This document shows, piece after piece, positions 22,006 to 35,400 of a DNA stretch of 64,000 nt. The stretch spans positions 5,969,501 to 6,033,500 of the forward strand of contig NC_064011.1 in NCBI RefSeq assembly GCF_932276165.1, written 5' to 3'. The position numbers and the translations under genes were made by a program. Positions within the stretch are counted from its first letter, which is position 1. Every line of letters starts with the position of its first letter. The notes beneath the pieces were generated by a model, which ran no database searches, was not told where the DNA came from, and worked only from the letters and a program-made list of their open reading frames with translations. The stretch comes from Plutella xylostella. Taxonomy: Eukaryota; Arthropoda; Insecta; Lepidoptera; Plutellidae.

Positions 22006-22984
22006 TTATTTATTAAAAGTTGGCCTACTACTTAAGCTACGACCATCCGTGAAGCTACCATACGCGATCAGCTCTAGCCAAACTCATATCAAAACAAGCG
22101 AACCTAACAGAAAAAAAATGCACACACGTACCTACGAGCGTACACAATATACAGTTAATATGACCTGCAAACGGTTGTTTGACAAAGATTTTAGCGTTAT
22201 TGCGTAACGTCACAGTGGGTAATAGACAATTATTACCATGTAGAAGCCTCAGAGATTAGGTCAAGGCGTGGGTTGTGGATTATTGTGTCGAGGTTTGAGC
22301 CGATAGTTGACAGAGGATAGTTGGCTGGTAGAAATTGCTATAAGCAATAAGGTCGCCTCTTTGTACTGTTTGATTTTTAAGTTTTTGTTGTGTAATTTTT
22401 GTTCTTGGTGAAAAAAAGTGTATTTATTGTATGGCTGTCAGTTATGGTTATGGCGGATAGATGGCGCTAGATTTGATAGTAGATCCTTAATAATCAATAA
22501 TGGCTGCTTTTGTCCTTTTCATTTCGGTTAAATCCGAAAAAGTGACAAAATTTAATAAAAAACTTAGCTTCATTTGTAAGTCGTATTTTACTGTGTAGTT
22601 TTTGTAAACAAGTAGGCTCTATTAAAGTGTCCCACTGCTGAGTTAGACCTTTTATACCTATAACATATTAAAATTTACCCTGCATGTTTGCAATAACAAT
22701 CGTTGTTTGATTTTATAACTCATAGGCTTATTGCCTATGGTACGGGGTTCAAAGACTGTTGAACCTAAGTTCATTCGTCAATTGAACCCTCAGAATAATG
22801 CCTTACCAGATGAAGTCTTCCGCACATACAACCTACATGCTATAAGCACCTACTTGGTTGAATATGAATACGTAAAATATTATTTCCATCAACAACTAGT
22901 AACACTCCATGTTAATAAAAATGTAACGTCTCGACAAATAACACCCCACTGTGCCCACTTCTGCCACAGAGATCTTATTATGAA
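22006..22984. other. Non-coding DNA
   Basis: No gene or bounded repeat is seen. The frame 22731-22988 runs into the Helitron that follows and has no recognisable domain. Confidence 0.5.
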
Positions 22985-23191
22985 CTAGCTGTTCCCGCGC
23001 GCTTCGCTTCGCCTTAAAAAGTTTTCCCGTGGGAATTCCGGAATAAAAAGTAGCCTATGTTCTTTCCCAGGGTCTAGACCATATGTATACCAAATTTCAT
23101 TCAAATCCGTTCAGTAGTTTTGGCGTGAAAGAGTAACAGACAGACAGACAGACAGACACAGTTACTTTCGCATTTATAATATTAGTAAGGA
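22985..23191 (-). mobile_element. Lep1-like Helitron, copy 2 (reverse)
   Basis: Read in reverse it starts TCCTTACTAATATTATAAAT and ends CGCGGGAACAGCTAG, the same 5' TC and 3' CTAG pattern as copy 1. Body blocks TTTCACGCCAAAACTACTGA and AACATAGGCTACTTTTTAT are shared with copies 1, 3 and 4. An extra AGTAAGGATT repeat follows its 5' end. Confidence 0.85.
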
Positions 23192-23270
23192 TTAGTAAGG
23201 ATTAGTTCGGTTCGAACTATTAGATGATTTGTGTTTGTGACTTCATTCATTGGTAGGTTAGGTATAATGG

Positions 23271-23455
23271 TTTTCATGAGGTTGAACTTGAAACTGTTGG
23301 ACAGTTCGAGGAGTTTCTTTCGCCATTTCTTTCCTTCTCAATGACGGGGCCTTTGTGAAATGGTGGTAGATGACTATCGACAAATAATTGTAAAATTTTA
23401 CGTCGATTAAACCATTTGAATTTGAAAAAAAAAAAAAAAAAATTGAATTTGAATT
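23271..23455 (+). repeat. LINE 3' tail with A-rich end
   Basis: It contains GAGGAGTTTCTTTCGCCATT, a block also present at 57215 just before a LINE fragment. It ends CCATTTGAATTTG followed by a run of A. This is the usual 3' end of lepidopteran CR1/Jockey-type LINEs. No coding sequence. Confidence 0.6.
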
Positions 23456-23775
23456 CAGTAACCAAGAATAGATCAGTTTTTTTGCTTTCTTTTTGTACCT
23501 ATATGATATGACACCAGCTTGTGCGTATGTTATTAAATTATTATCTGTATTATTTTCTGTATTATTATTTTTTTGTTGTATTATTTATCTTTCTTTTTCT
23601 GTTTTTATTGTTCAGTGTCTCGAATATTTTTTTCTTTCTTTCTAAATGAAGTCCTCGACACAGCAACCGTGCAGTAATCAAAAATATCCAATTGTGACTT
23701 TATGCGGCATTGTTGTCGCGCGCAGAACTAGGAGTATATAGGTACTCTGTGTGACCATAGAGTCCATAGACTATA

Positions 23776-24201
23776 CAGGGTGTCCCACAAGTGGTAGTGG
23801 TGTAAGTGGTATAGTAAGTAGGAGTAACTCAGATCGTCATCCTAAACAACTTGTGCTACGACTATTGGAATTGAATACAAAATAAAAATAAAACTTCATC
23901 CTAACTAATATTATAAATGCGAAAGTAACTGTGTCTGTCTGTCTGTTACTCTTTCACGCCAAAACTACTGAACGGATTTGAATGAAATTTGGTATACATA
24001 CGGTCTAGACCCTGGGAAAGAACATAGGCTACTTTTTATCCCGGAATTCCCACGGGAAAACTTTTTAAGGCGAAGCGAAGCGCGCGGGAACATAGTTATA
24101 TAAAAGTGACGGGTCCAAAAACTTTTCTATAGAGGAACAGTTTTTATTTGCGAATTTTCAAAAGTCGTAAGTATGTTAAAGTTGTTCAATATGACACCCT
24201 G
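23776..24201. mobile_element. CAGGGTGTC-type MITE, host of Helitron copy 3
   Basis: The left end CAGGGTGTCCCACAAG at 23776 and right end TGACACCCTG ending at 24201 are inverted over their last ten bases. The inside has the AATTTTCAAAAGTCGTAAG and TCATCCTAAACAACTT blocks seen in several such repeats in this window. A Helitron sits in its middle. Confidence 0.55.
23899..24095 (+). mobile_element. Lep1-like Helitron, copy 3
   Basis: It begins TCCTAACTAATATTATAAAT directly after an A and ends GCGCGGGAACATAG directly before a T. The usual terminal CTAG is ATAG here, a single change. The body is nearly identical to copies 1 and 2. Confidence 0.82.
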
Positions 24202-24572
24202 TGTCGATAAACACACCCTTTCGGCTTGCCCTTTTTGCACATCCTGTATACTCGCTTTGACCATAAACTATACATAGAGTATGTACCACGGAGGTTGAGC
24301 CTGCATGGTGAGAGCAAAGAGGTCAGTCGCCTTAGGAAAAAGGATTCTTTTTGTTTTTTCTGGGCATAGTTTGTGTAAATAGGTTAGTTTAGGCTAGTGT
24401 GGCGCGCGCTTTGATTTAGAAATGAGCCGTTTTCCTTGACAGCTGTCAGTTGAGCTTTTGGGTAAGCCGATAGATGGCGTGAAAACGCAGTGTACCAACT
24501 GTCAAAAATTACATAGAGAGCAAAGAGTACTAAACTCAGAATAAGAACTCACTAGTTGTGATTAAATGTCGG

Positions 24573-24730
24573 GTATACTAAGGCCTTGTTTCACAATGTC
24601 TGGTTAGTGGCTACCTGTGAGTAAAATACATGCTGTCACTGTCAAAAAAAGAATAAAAGAGAGTGACAGCATGTATTTTATCTCACAGGTAGCCACTAAC
24701 CAGACATTGTGAAACAAGGCCTTAGTATAC
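24573..24730. mobile_element. Hairpin MITE, near-perfect palindrome
   Basis: The 158-bp unit reads GTATACTAAGGCCTTGTTTC inward from the left and its exact complement from the right. The arms are about 65 bp, including CTACCTGTGAGTAAAATACA with one or two differences. The target duplication is ambiguous because the ends are themselves palindromic (TATA or TA). Confidence 0.8.
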
Positions 24731-24784
24731 GAACAAGATGATATGACACTCCATCATTCCATGTAGTTCGTGACGCGGTAAGCT

Positions 24785-24918
24785 AAAGTCTGTATTTTTA
24801 TCTGAGATACTAAATTGACAGAATCTGTATATAATAAAAGATATTGGCGGGTCAATTGACTATTGATGAACCGTTCAGAGTCTGTCAATTTAGTATCTGA
24901 GATTAAAACACTGACTTT
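24785..24918. mobile_element. Hairpin MITE, family AAAGTCTG, copy 1
   Basis: The ends AAAGTCTGTATTTTTATCTG and complement are followed by AGATACTAAATTGACAG and its perfect complement. The centre has TTGACTATTGATGAACCGTT. A second copy of the same family is at 29693-29861, inside the first seen intron of the golgin gene. Confidence 0.75.
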
Positions 24919-26442
24919 AAGCTAAGCATTAGGGATAATCATTATTAGTCGCGATATCTACACGAAATCACAGAATAATAAGTACCTAGACGAAGTTTAA
25001 TTTATTTAAAAAATATGATTATGATTAGCGGTGTTCAATAACACACTGCTAGGTATACTCAGCTCAGGCCACATGACCTAGGCGACCTAGGGCATGCAGT
25101 GTGTCGGTCCGCTTCACTGCCTTGAAGGACTTTGGCTCCTAGCGTGCCTAGGTATTATACTGTAACTAGGTATAATACTGTATTGCATGTTTGTTAAATA
25201 ATAGTATCCGTAGGTAAGCTATTGCTATAGCAAAAGCTATTTGGCCAATGAAATCGGTCCAGCCAGTAGTTTGAGAAACATTAGCTTACAATCATTCCTC
25301 TTTATTACTTAGTGAAAATTGTATCGATAACACAACTTTTGATAAACTGAACAAATTTTCCTGACACATTACTAGAATACATCCTTAGTTAAGGCAATTC
25401 CATTCTTTCCAGACTTTCCCCTCCTTTGTCCAGCCTCTTCTTCCTGTTATGATTATACTTATGTGTAATTTCTCACGTCAGAAACTAGGCCTTAAATTTG
25501 AGCCTATGCCCATCTATGTGACATCATGATGATATACTAGTCTTCTAGCATGGTAGAAGACTAGTGTTTGCTAGTATGTGTGTGTGTATGTTTGTTACTT
25601 CTTCACGTCAAAACGGTTGAATCGATTTTAATGTTATTTGGTATAGAGTTAGCCGAGCCCCTGAATTAACACATATGCTACTTTTTATAGCAGAATTCCC
25701 ACGGGAAAACTTTTGAAGGTCTAACAAAACTCGCGGGAATAGCAAGTTTTTTAAAAATATATAAAAAATGGTTACAAAACTGAATTCCAGAGGTATGCAA
25801 CCATAAGGTGGGTACACAGCAGGCCGGCGCGGCGTGTCTGTCTGTTTGTCATCGTGACTCAGTGGTAGAGTTGTGCAGATAACGTATCGGCCGCGGCTGT
25901 GCACACAAACCTGGGGTGCCCAACCTTTGGCACGGAAAACAAAAAAGGAATTTTTGAAATTTTTGTGGAGAAAATTTTCACTGAAAAAACATCGCGTTCG
26001 TGTTTGTACAAAAATACTTAATATTCGTTTTAAAAGAATTACTTATAGGCAATGATCAAGTAAAAAGTAGTCTCTAAGTAATTACCTATAAAATTCAAGA
26101 AAAAAACCTTCTCCATATTAAAAAAGTCACGTAACCAATAAAGTTTCAATGGAAAATATTTTTACCCTTTTTTCAACACCATTTCGTTCCAATGGGGATT
26201 TCGTGAATTTGAAAAGGTACAAAAGTGAATAGCTACTTGTAAAAGTTACTGTACCATTTAAGTAATTTTTTTTGCCGTTTTTATTTTTGGTTGTTTGTGT
26301 TATGTCCCCTCATACTATTAATATAGTATATTATAGAAATCGATCGGTCACTTTCAAATACCTTTGTTGTCATCAACGTATACACATACAACTTTTAACA
26401 CCCACGGAAATTATACTAACGTATTGTATTTCTTCTTTACAG
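24919..26442. other. Non-coding DNA upstream of the golgin exon; Helitron-like relic
   Basis: At about 25516-25745 a diverged relative of the Lep1-like Helitrons is visible (CTTCACGTCAAAACGGTTGA, GAATTCCCACGGGAAAACTT, ACTCGCGGGAATAGCAAG). The rest, up to the acceptor TTTCTTCTTTACAG at 26442, is intron or intergenic DNA with no exon I can identify. Confidence 0.5.
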
Positions 26443-29427
26443 AGGCTATCGCGCAAGAATGGCGTCAAAGACGAAGAGCAAAGTTGGTACTGGGACCCAC
26501 CACCAGCCGCCCCCTCTGACGAGAGATACAAACAACAAATACAAGAACTCCAGAAAGAAATATCCTCCATGAAGGAAAATAACCAACACGGCGACTGCGA
26601 TGAAGAATTCAAGAGGCTGAAAGAAGAAAACAAACAGCTGACTGCAAGTTTAGAGGATCTAGATCACCAGCATCAACAAGCCATGGAGAGGTTGCTGAGC
26701 TTGAAGAAAGAACTGCAGAAGAACTTTGAAGTGTTGAAGCAAGAGCATGAAGATTTGAAAAGTAGTAATGATGAGTATGCTGATCAGATAAAAGTGTTCG
26801 AAAGGAAGATGACGGAAAAAGATGGAGAGATTGCTATGCTGGCGCCGCTTAAGGCAGATTACGAAACGCTGTCGCACAAGTATCAGAATTTGGAAAGGGT
26901 TTATGGGGTTTTGAAGGAGAATGCCGAGAAATTTCAGGAAGAAAACCAGGATTTACATGAAGAGGTGTTCAAGTTGCAAGAACAGGTTACGAAAATGGAG
27001 CATGAGATGGAAATTACGAATAAAAACGCCGAGTTGTCAAATATGGTGCCCAGAGATAAGTATGAAGAACTTGAGAAGGAAATTGCTGATTTAAAATCAA
27101 GGAGAAGCTCGGATCGAGTTGACTTCGACGAAGTTAACATAGATGACAACGCTAAAAGCGTAATTGAGAATTTGAAACGAGACATCAATGCGCTAAAACA
27201 CCAGTTGCAACAAAAAGTACAGGATTCGTCCGATCTTAACCTGATAAAATCAGAAAAACTTTCAGAACTGTACAATAAGTATGTGAATTTCGATCTTCCT
27301 GAAGATTATGTTGGAACAATGCCATCAGACGACAATGAAGCCCTCGCGAAAGTGGAAAATGCCCTGAAAACTCTCAGTATCATGAAAAGAAATATTGACA
27401 CTCTCAAACACGATTTGTCTGAAAAATCCTTGAGCATAAATCATTTGCAGACACAAATAGATGACCTGACTACAGAAAATGAATTCCTTACAACAGATAT
27501 GCAACACTTTGAAAGGGAAGCAAGTGAAATGAAGAAGAATAATGACTTTCTTATATCAGAAATAACGGCCTTAAAGAATTCGTCCAAATTAGAACCAATA
27601 ATAGAAACACACGAAGATAATTTAGTTAAATTAGAGACTGAACTAGCTCACTGTAGCCAAATTAACAAAAGCTTTGAATCAGAAATCGCACGAGTAGAAA
27701 ACGAGTTGACTGCAGTTAAAGAAGAAAAAGTTCAACTTCAAAAGAGTCTGGATGAACTAAAGGAAAAGTATAAAATAATGATAAATGAGTTGGAGGATTT
27801 CAAAAACCAAACAAAAACGCTTGAGGAGATCGAAACAAAACTGGAAAATAAAGGTAAATACCGCAGTCAAGAAATAGATGATTTGAAAAAACGGCTCTTA
27901 GAATCAGAGTCAAGGGCGGAAAAACTCGCTATTGATTTGCAAATAGCTGAAAACGATAAAGTAATCCTTGACAGACAGAAAGATGAGTTGAAAGAACAGA
28001 TACAGAAATGCATGGCACCTGAAAGAGAAGAACAACTTTCGTCACTTATATTACATACTAAAGTTCAGGATCTAAATAATCAAATAGCAGACTTAACTAA
28101 AACTAAAATGGAACTAGAAACTGTTATCAAGGCATATGAAGAAAAAAATAACACGGTAAATGATACTGAAAAGGAAAACTCTGCAATGGAAATGCTAAAG
28201 TTGGAGAATACTACCCTGAAACATGAAATCGAAAAAATATCAAGTAATTTCAGTAATCTCAAATTAAAAGAGCAAGAACTAATAAGTACAAATGCTAATC
28301 TTCAAACTCATAACCAGCAATTCGAAAGAACCGTTAACGAATTGAAAACAGAATTGTCTGCAATGGATATTTTAAAAGCAGAAATCAAAGATTTAACTGA
28401 GACCAAACAAAAGTTAGAAAAAGAGTTGGTAGAAACAGATGAAAAAATCGCAAAACTGACTGATGATTTCGACAAATTAGAATCAACTCTTGGTGAAAAA
28501 GATAATATTATAGACACATTAAACAATACCATAAACAAAAACAACCTAACCTTCAATCAACATGCGGAAGATATGGAGAACTTACAAATGAGTTTAGCGA
28601 TAAAAAATCAAGAAATAGAAGGATTGCAAACTAAAATACAAAATCTCTCTAAAATTACTCAACTTAACGATGAACTAACTGACAAAGTGAAAACCCTGCA
28701 AAATGAACTAACTGCCAGTAACGTCACAATAGCTGAGCTTAAAACGAAAATGGAAGAAACCACAGCGTCTTATGTGGAGCACAAAGAGCTATTGAATAAT
28801 AAAAACCAAGAAATAAAAGAAATGAACCAATCAATAGCTCAAAAAGAAGACAAAGAAGCTATACACGGAAAGTTGACTGATGACAACTACACCATACTTT
28901 ATGCAGAAAAGGAAACAATGACGAAAGAAATAACGCATTTGAAAGAAAAACTAGAAACAAAAGAAAAAGAATTAGAGGAACTTAAATCAAATTACACAGC
29001 CTTAGAACATGCCTACGAGGAATGTCAAACGACTCTAAACCAATCGGCACACGAAAAAGCCGAACTAATAAATCTTATAACAATGAAACACAATGAAAGT
29101 TTACAGTATCATAACGAAATACAGAGACTTAACCAAGCCATTCTTAGCTTTGGCTACACGGAGTTCCAAACCCGAATGAAAGAAAAAGACGAATTAATAT
29201 CTGCCAACGTAAAATGCGAACAATGCGACAATCTAAGAACAACTTTAAAAGAAAAAGACGAAATTATAGTAAGGTTGAACCAGAATAACTCGGCTGATGC
29301 TATAAAAGCTGAGTTAGATGAAGCAACGTCTACTGTTAGTGTTTTGAAAGAGAAATGTGATAATTTGGAGAGTAATCTTGCGAATCAGACGGAGAGAGTC
29401 AAACAACTCATGGCAGAAAACGCTAAG
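26443..29427 (+). CDS. Gmap: Golgin exon a (995 codons, coiled coil)
   Basis: The acceptor is TTTCTTCTTTACAG (AG at 26441-26442) and the donor AAG|GTGAGG (GT at 29428). Entry and exit are both phase 0. The exon starts RLSRKNGVKDEEQSWYWDPP, a short linker with a Trp/Pro patch, then turns into uninterrupted coiled coil rich in Glu, Lys, Leu and Asn. One exon therefore holds most of the rod. The frame stays open for 45 bases past the donor, which could make a truncated read-through protein. Confidence 0.92.
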
Positions 29428-32400
29428 GTGAGGATTACTTTAATAGAATGTTATTTTTCTGTCACTGTGTAAACGGACCTTAAAGTAAGCTTCTACCTAT
29501 CGGCATCGTTCGCAACGGACGCATCGCATTCAGTATTCTTTGTATAGAAATTGACACAAGAGCATCCACTTCATCGGCATTGCCGACGCAGTTTCTCCAT
29601 ACATTTGTGAAAATCTGATCTGATACATTCCTACTATACCGATAAGCGGACGCTTATTTTTATAAGGCATTTTTATTAATTAAGTACTTACTAAAATCTG
29701 TTTTTTTATCTCATATACTAAATTGACAGTTTCTGAACGGTTTATCAACAGTCGATTGTCCCGCGATTAAGTGACGTATCGTTCTATTAGCGGGACAATC
29801 GACTGTTGATGAACCGTTCAGAATCTGTCAATTTAGTATCTGAGATTAAAAAACAGACTTTACTCTATATATTTTTTTTATTCACAGCTGTCAGAGTTAG
29901 AAGCAAACTCGACGAAAGAACTGGAAAGATTGCGACAGCATCTCATGGAGACAGAAGAGAACTACACACAAGAGCTAATGTCGTCTGAACAGAAACTGCA
30001 GGAGTGTATGGGCCGACTCAACAGGGTCGAGGAGAGGGCCAAGCAAAATAGCACCGTGTATACTAGTAACAGGTTAGTCGAATCTACTTATAAAGATTTT
30101 GTTATTCCGTTTCATATTTTATTATTAGTTGTTAAATAAACCTCACTTACCTAACTAAACTAATTTTTAGCACCAAATGCTGTGTTAAGAACTGTCAAAT
30201 GTGACAGATACATCATGCGCTCATGTTTAGCGCTGTCAAATGCCTTATGTATCTGTCAAACACGTTTTAAACCTGGTCTAAACTTGTAGTGGCAATGCAG
30301 CTATAAATTTATTTTCATCACCGTTATTTGGCCACATCTCCTAAACAATTTATTTAAAATGCATCAGTCAGAAATAGTCAGATCTGAAGATCGCCTTATC
30401 CTTCTGTGCAATAAAATACCAACCGTATCCTCCACAGCATCAGAGCGAATCAAGAAGTGGAGACGCTCCGCACTCAGATAAAACTCTTAGAGAGGAAAGC
30501 GGAGGATATCGGAGCGAAGCTGAGCGCCTCCGAGGACGCCAAAGCGAAGAGCGAAGCGTCGCTCACGAGTCTTCTACTTGTGCTGGACCAGTTTCAACAA
30601 GGTTTGTGATAGTGATGATGTTATTTAATGTAAAGGATCCTTACCAATGTAGGGGCATAACTCAAAAAGTCGTGGTTTTGAGTTTTTGGGAATCAAGTTC
30701 TAGTTTTTTTTAAAAGTTGTGCCTGTTTATATTACTGAGCTAGTGGCATACTTAGTACTTTCATATTATTCTTGAATAATTCATACATAACCAATGAATT
30801 ATTTAATATATATTAGATAATGTTATTTAGCAGCCCTTTGCTTGTTTAATGAATTGAAAAGGATTCACTAACGACAAATGAATTACATTGATACCAAATG
30901 AAATTAGTCGTCCGTCACGGCTATATTTACGGTCGGACAGTTTCAGCAAAGATAACGCTAATTTTATTAGTAACGTTTCCGCTAAAGGCTGATTTACAAC
31001 TAACACTATCTTTGTGAACACACACCTGTGTTTCATTAAAACTCTGAGCCATTATCCAGTATTTTTAAAAAACATGTGGACTATTTGACTCTAGCCCTGC
31101 TTCCGAACGCTATGGAAGTGAGATAATTTTTTTCAAACATAGAATCATCTTGATTCTAATAGAGGCATGTAGCCTTATCCCAAATAGTTTTGACACTTAT
31201 CGTTGTCGATAGGTTATTCTATAGGCGGGTCACACCACACTTCACCTACAATTGCATACTTATGAACATTATTATTTATTACCTATGTTCTAAATCCACA
31301 GACAAAGAACGTGACATTGAGGCGGCGACGATAAAGCTGCACAACAAAATTGAGAACTTGAAAAAGCAAAATGGTGAACTGTCACAAGAGATCAACTCTC
31401 TGAAGGCAAAGCTTGAAGAGTCAATATCGGGGTTGCAAGCAGCAAGTAGACTAGGTGACCAGTTGGAGACCAAAACTGCACAGATTCAAGAATTAAAAGA
31501 ACAAGGTAAGTGTTGAACGTGTTTTGTAGGTACGTTGATAAAATGTTGATGAGTTTATTCTGGTATTTAGCGATGATGTGTGTTAATCATAGATTGATTT
31601 TGAACTTTCGCTAGTAGTCGTAATAGCAGCAATGTTTTATTGTTAGTATAGATAATAAGATTGTGTAGTATGTAATTGAATTTGTTTTGTTTGAATTAGT
31701 AGTCTAGATATAATTTTCTTTTCCTACACTGTATCCTAGATTTGATTGTGAAACTTTACACCAATTTTTTTATTGTTAAGTACATCAATATTTTAATACA
31801 CAGTAAATATATTTTAACACCGTAGATGAATTATAACAAATTAAGCTCATCATACAAATGTGCTTTTACAGACCTAGATTTGAATTATAAATTTAAAATG
31901 TATGTAGGTACCTAACAGAGGGATTTTTCCAATTCATTATTTTTTATTCAAAGGAATCCAATAATGTATTTATCTACTCAAGGTACCGGCTTTTTTACAT
32001 TCCTATAATAATTAGATTTTCCTCGGATCTGACACGATTTAGAGCGAAACAGGTGACACTTGATTAAATATCAGCTGGTAATTCTGGGGTTAGACTCCCC
32101 CAGAGTGCTAGTTGGTATCCAACCAAGTTGACACATTACGACAAAATGGCCGAAAAAAGGCGCGTAAGTTTTTTTAATGAATTTTGATGTTGTGCCGTTT
32201 TGAGTGCGCTTCTAAACGTTTGTCTTGTTGATTTGTTTTCATCAGTTGTTTGTCTTGTTTGTTTGTTTTAAAAGTAAAAATCTTCCGAATCGTATTTTAA
32301 TAATTTTGCTACTTAACAAGACTATAAATGCAGCGAAAGTAAAAGTTATTTTGAAAAATAAAAGCTATAATCAAAAAAAGCACAAGATATCAAGCCTGAC

Positions 32401-35400
32401 GTACGTTATGTATAGAACAATCCTTGACGTTAGACTGACAAAATTATTATTTAACAAAGCGTTTGCTCTATCAAAACACTTCTACCTAAATCTTTAATAG
32501 AATACCAAATATCATGATCTACCCTCCAATACTCTAGAAGACTTCACCTTGCCAGCCCCAGTCTAATCTCATTTGGTAACTGTGAGGCTTATACAGGAGA
32601 CTGACAGCTGTCAAATATCACCGTGACAGCTGTCAAACTCTACTCAGATTACCATATGGGGTTTGACAGTGGCCGCGCTTTCACATCGTGCCGTCTACAC
32701 CGCAAGCATTTTGTTTTTTACGCTTATTTTCTGTTGTGTTCTTGTTATTGTTATTTTGGTGCTTTTACAAAGAAAAAAGCTATAAATCTACATAAAATAA
32801 GATACGTTATTGCACATTGTAAAAGCACCAATAAAATGTTGTAAATTGAATTGGACACATATTTGAGCATGAATTAAATGGTTAGTTACCTAACCACTAG
32901 ATGGAGTTCGATACAATAATCTATGAATGATAAAACAAATACTCAAATATGTTTTCATATACTTAGATTTTTTATGTTTTTTGCACAAGTTGTAAACACC
33001 ATCATATTATGTTATTCATAGCTGTAGGTAACTTCTTATAGATGGACTATGGTTTCTGTCATAAAATACTGATTAGAAATAGAAACTTTTGTATCTTGAC
33101 TCAAACTAGATACGATTTCCATCTATGATTAGTTTCATACTTTGTGTTTTATGTCTCACAACATGACTGAATGAGTTTAATGTATTTCCTTTTTTATGTT
33201 TGTTTGATCATGTTTTTTTGTTTAAACCAGGAAATAAACTAAAATATTATAATGTTTGACAAGTTTATGTCCTGGTAGCATGTGTTGATGTTTATTGTTT
33301 CGACAAGGATATCTCTGACATCTAAAAATCTAATCAGTGCCATCCTTGTCGGATCAAAGCTTTTTCGTTTTTTTTCTCCCGTAGCAAACTAGAAACCTGC
33401 CTGCCTCATTGTTTCTGAGTATTACTTCAGGTACTGGTGTCATTAATAAAGGATGTGCGGCATGATAGAGCGCTCAGCCTTTGCATTTCAAACAGTCTGA
33501 TTGGTAAAAAAAAGAGAAAATTGCTTTACAAAACGACCCATGGTGATATAAATAAGTTTATAATACAGCGCAAATGGGTTTAATGGTGAATAATTACAAT
33601 GAATTGAAATAAAAAAATAGCCTTCATCAAGCTCTTTTTTAAATCAGTCTGTTGGTGCGAGGCAAAGGCGCTCTTCTATCCGCTGTCTGCCCAGTGTCTG
33701 AATAATACTTGGATGCCGTGTGTGCTATATCGTCGTTGATTGGACACTGCAAGATTGAACATTGAGTTTTTATGCATGGTAAGAGTAGATTTTAGTGATA
33801 TTATTTTACTGTACTATAAAAAACATTTATTTTACAGACTGTCTTTAAAAACTATTAAAAACCCATTTAGGTCATCATATACCGTGATCTTATTCTCACT
33901 CTCTCATAAAATTTGCACCTATTTTAAGAGTAAAATAATAGCTTTTTAATTGTTATGACATCTGTTGACTAATTTTTTGTACCTTTAAATTCTTTTCTAA
34001 TTCTATATCTATTACGCTCCTCATACATATCAACACAAATCCAAAACCAATATAACGTATACTGACCCACAAAACATTACTAAAAAATAAATACATATTT
34101 TTTATACAAAAATCAATTTTCACACATTTTACTGACACGCCCCTATCTCCCCGCGGCAGTGCGCACTCTACAAACCACGGTAGCGGCGGCAGAGGAGCGG
34201 TACCAGCGCACCATCACGAACCAACAGGACAAGGTCGACAGGAAACTGGTGAAGAACATGCTGCTGAACTACGTGCAGAGCCAGGGGCAAAGCGCTAGTA
34301 ACAGGTAAGCAGATTTGTGAATAAAAGGAATAAATTAGGTTAGGTCACTTTTTATTTGGGGCGGTTTGGGGATACGGGGTGGCCGTAATAGTTTTTAGGA
34401 TTTAATTAATTTAGTTTAATGTCATCATATTTATCAAACTCATTAATCATTAAGACCTAAAATTTTACAAAAAAAAACAAATTCTGGGTTTTTTCAAGTT
34501 ACGGCCTTATCCCCCCAGAACCCAAGTCCTAATCCTAATGCTATAAACGTTTCTTTTACTTTTTTATTAATAATCCCCCAGAACCCAAGTCCTACGCGTC
34601 CTCTCCGGCATCCTAGACCTGAACCAAGAAGAATGTTCCCGTCTGGGCCTCGCCCGTCCCTCCGAGGGCATCGCGGCGGAGTTCGTGCGGTTCTTAGAGA
34701 AGGAGTCTCGGCCGACGAACAGGTTTCCTACTGTGCAGGAGATGACGGCTGAGAGGGCTGCGCGTGAGTATTCATAATATAAATACAGGGTGTTGCAAAA
34801 AGGGTAAGTAGGTATACTAAGCAGAAAGGGGGTGAATCATGGATCATTCTGAACAACTTTAAAAACCATAGAAACTAACTTTGTTGGTGACGCAAATTTT
34901 CAAAACTCGTAGAACAACAGTTGTTAAGAATAACCCCCTGAGTTATCCCCTTTCGGTTTAGTATACCCTTAGTATACACACTGTTTCAGTAGAACAAAAC
35001 TTATATGATAGGTATAGCTTTATTAAGCACCACTTAAACCATTGATGAACTTAAGAAGAAAAAAGGTCGATGTCCATGAATAACTGCCAGTTTCTATAAC
35101 TCTATCTATCTATAACGGGTAGTTACTTTATACGGTTTTGACAGATTGTTACTTTTGATTATGTCAAAATCGCATGAAAGTAACTACCAGTTATGGATAG
35201 ATAGAGATATAGAAACTGGCAGTAAGTTGCTTATTCTCGGGTAAATAGACGACTTAACTTATATAAATTAACTGTGCAACAGCAGCTTTACGTATCAACT
35301 ATTTCAGAAGATATAACATAATGAAATGCAAAGTACTCATCACCTGGCTACAGGAATGAAAACCTTAAATAATACTATAACCTTTCCCGTCTCCCCCACA

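Noticed and set aside
26272..26442. Open frame continuing upstream of the first golgin exon
   Set aside because: The codons before 26443 read through a polypyrimidine tract and acceptor (TTCTTCTTTACAG) and are rich in intron-like sequence; they are intron.
32144..32161. ATG plus GTAAGT donor inside the golgin intron (MAEKRR), possible alternative first exon
   Set aside because: It leaves in phase 0 while the next exon needs phase 1, so it cannot make a golgin isoform.
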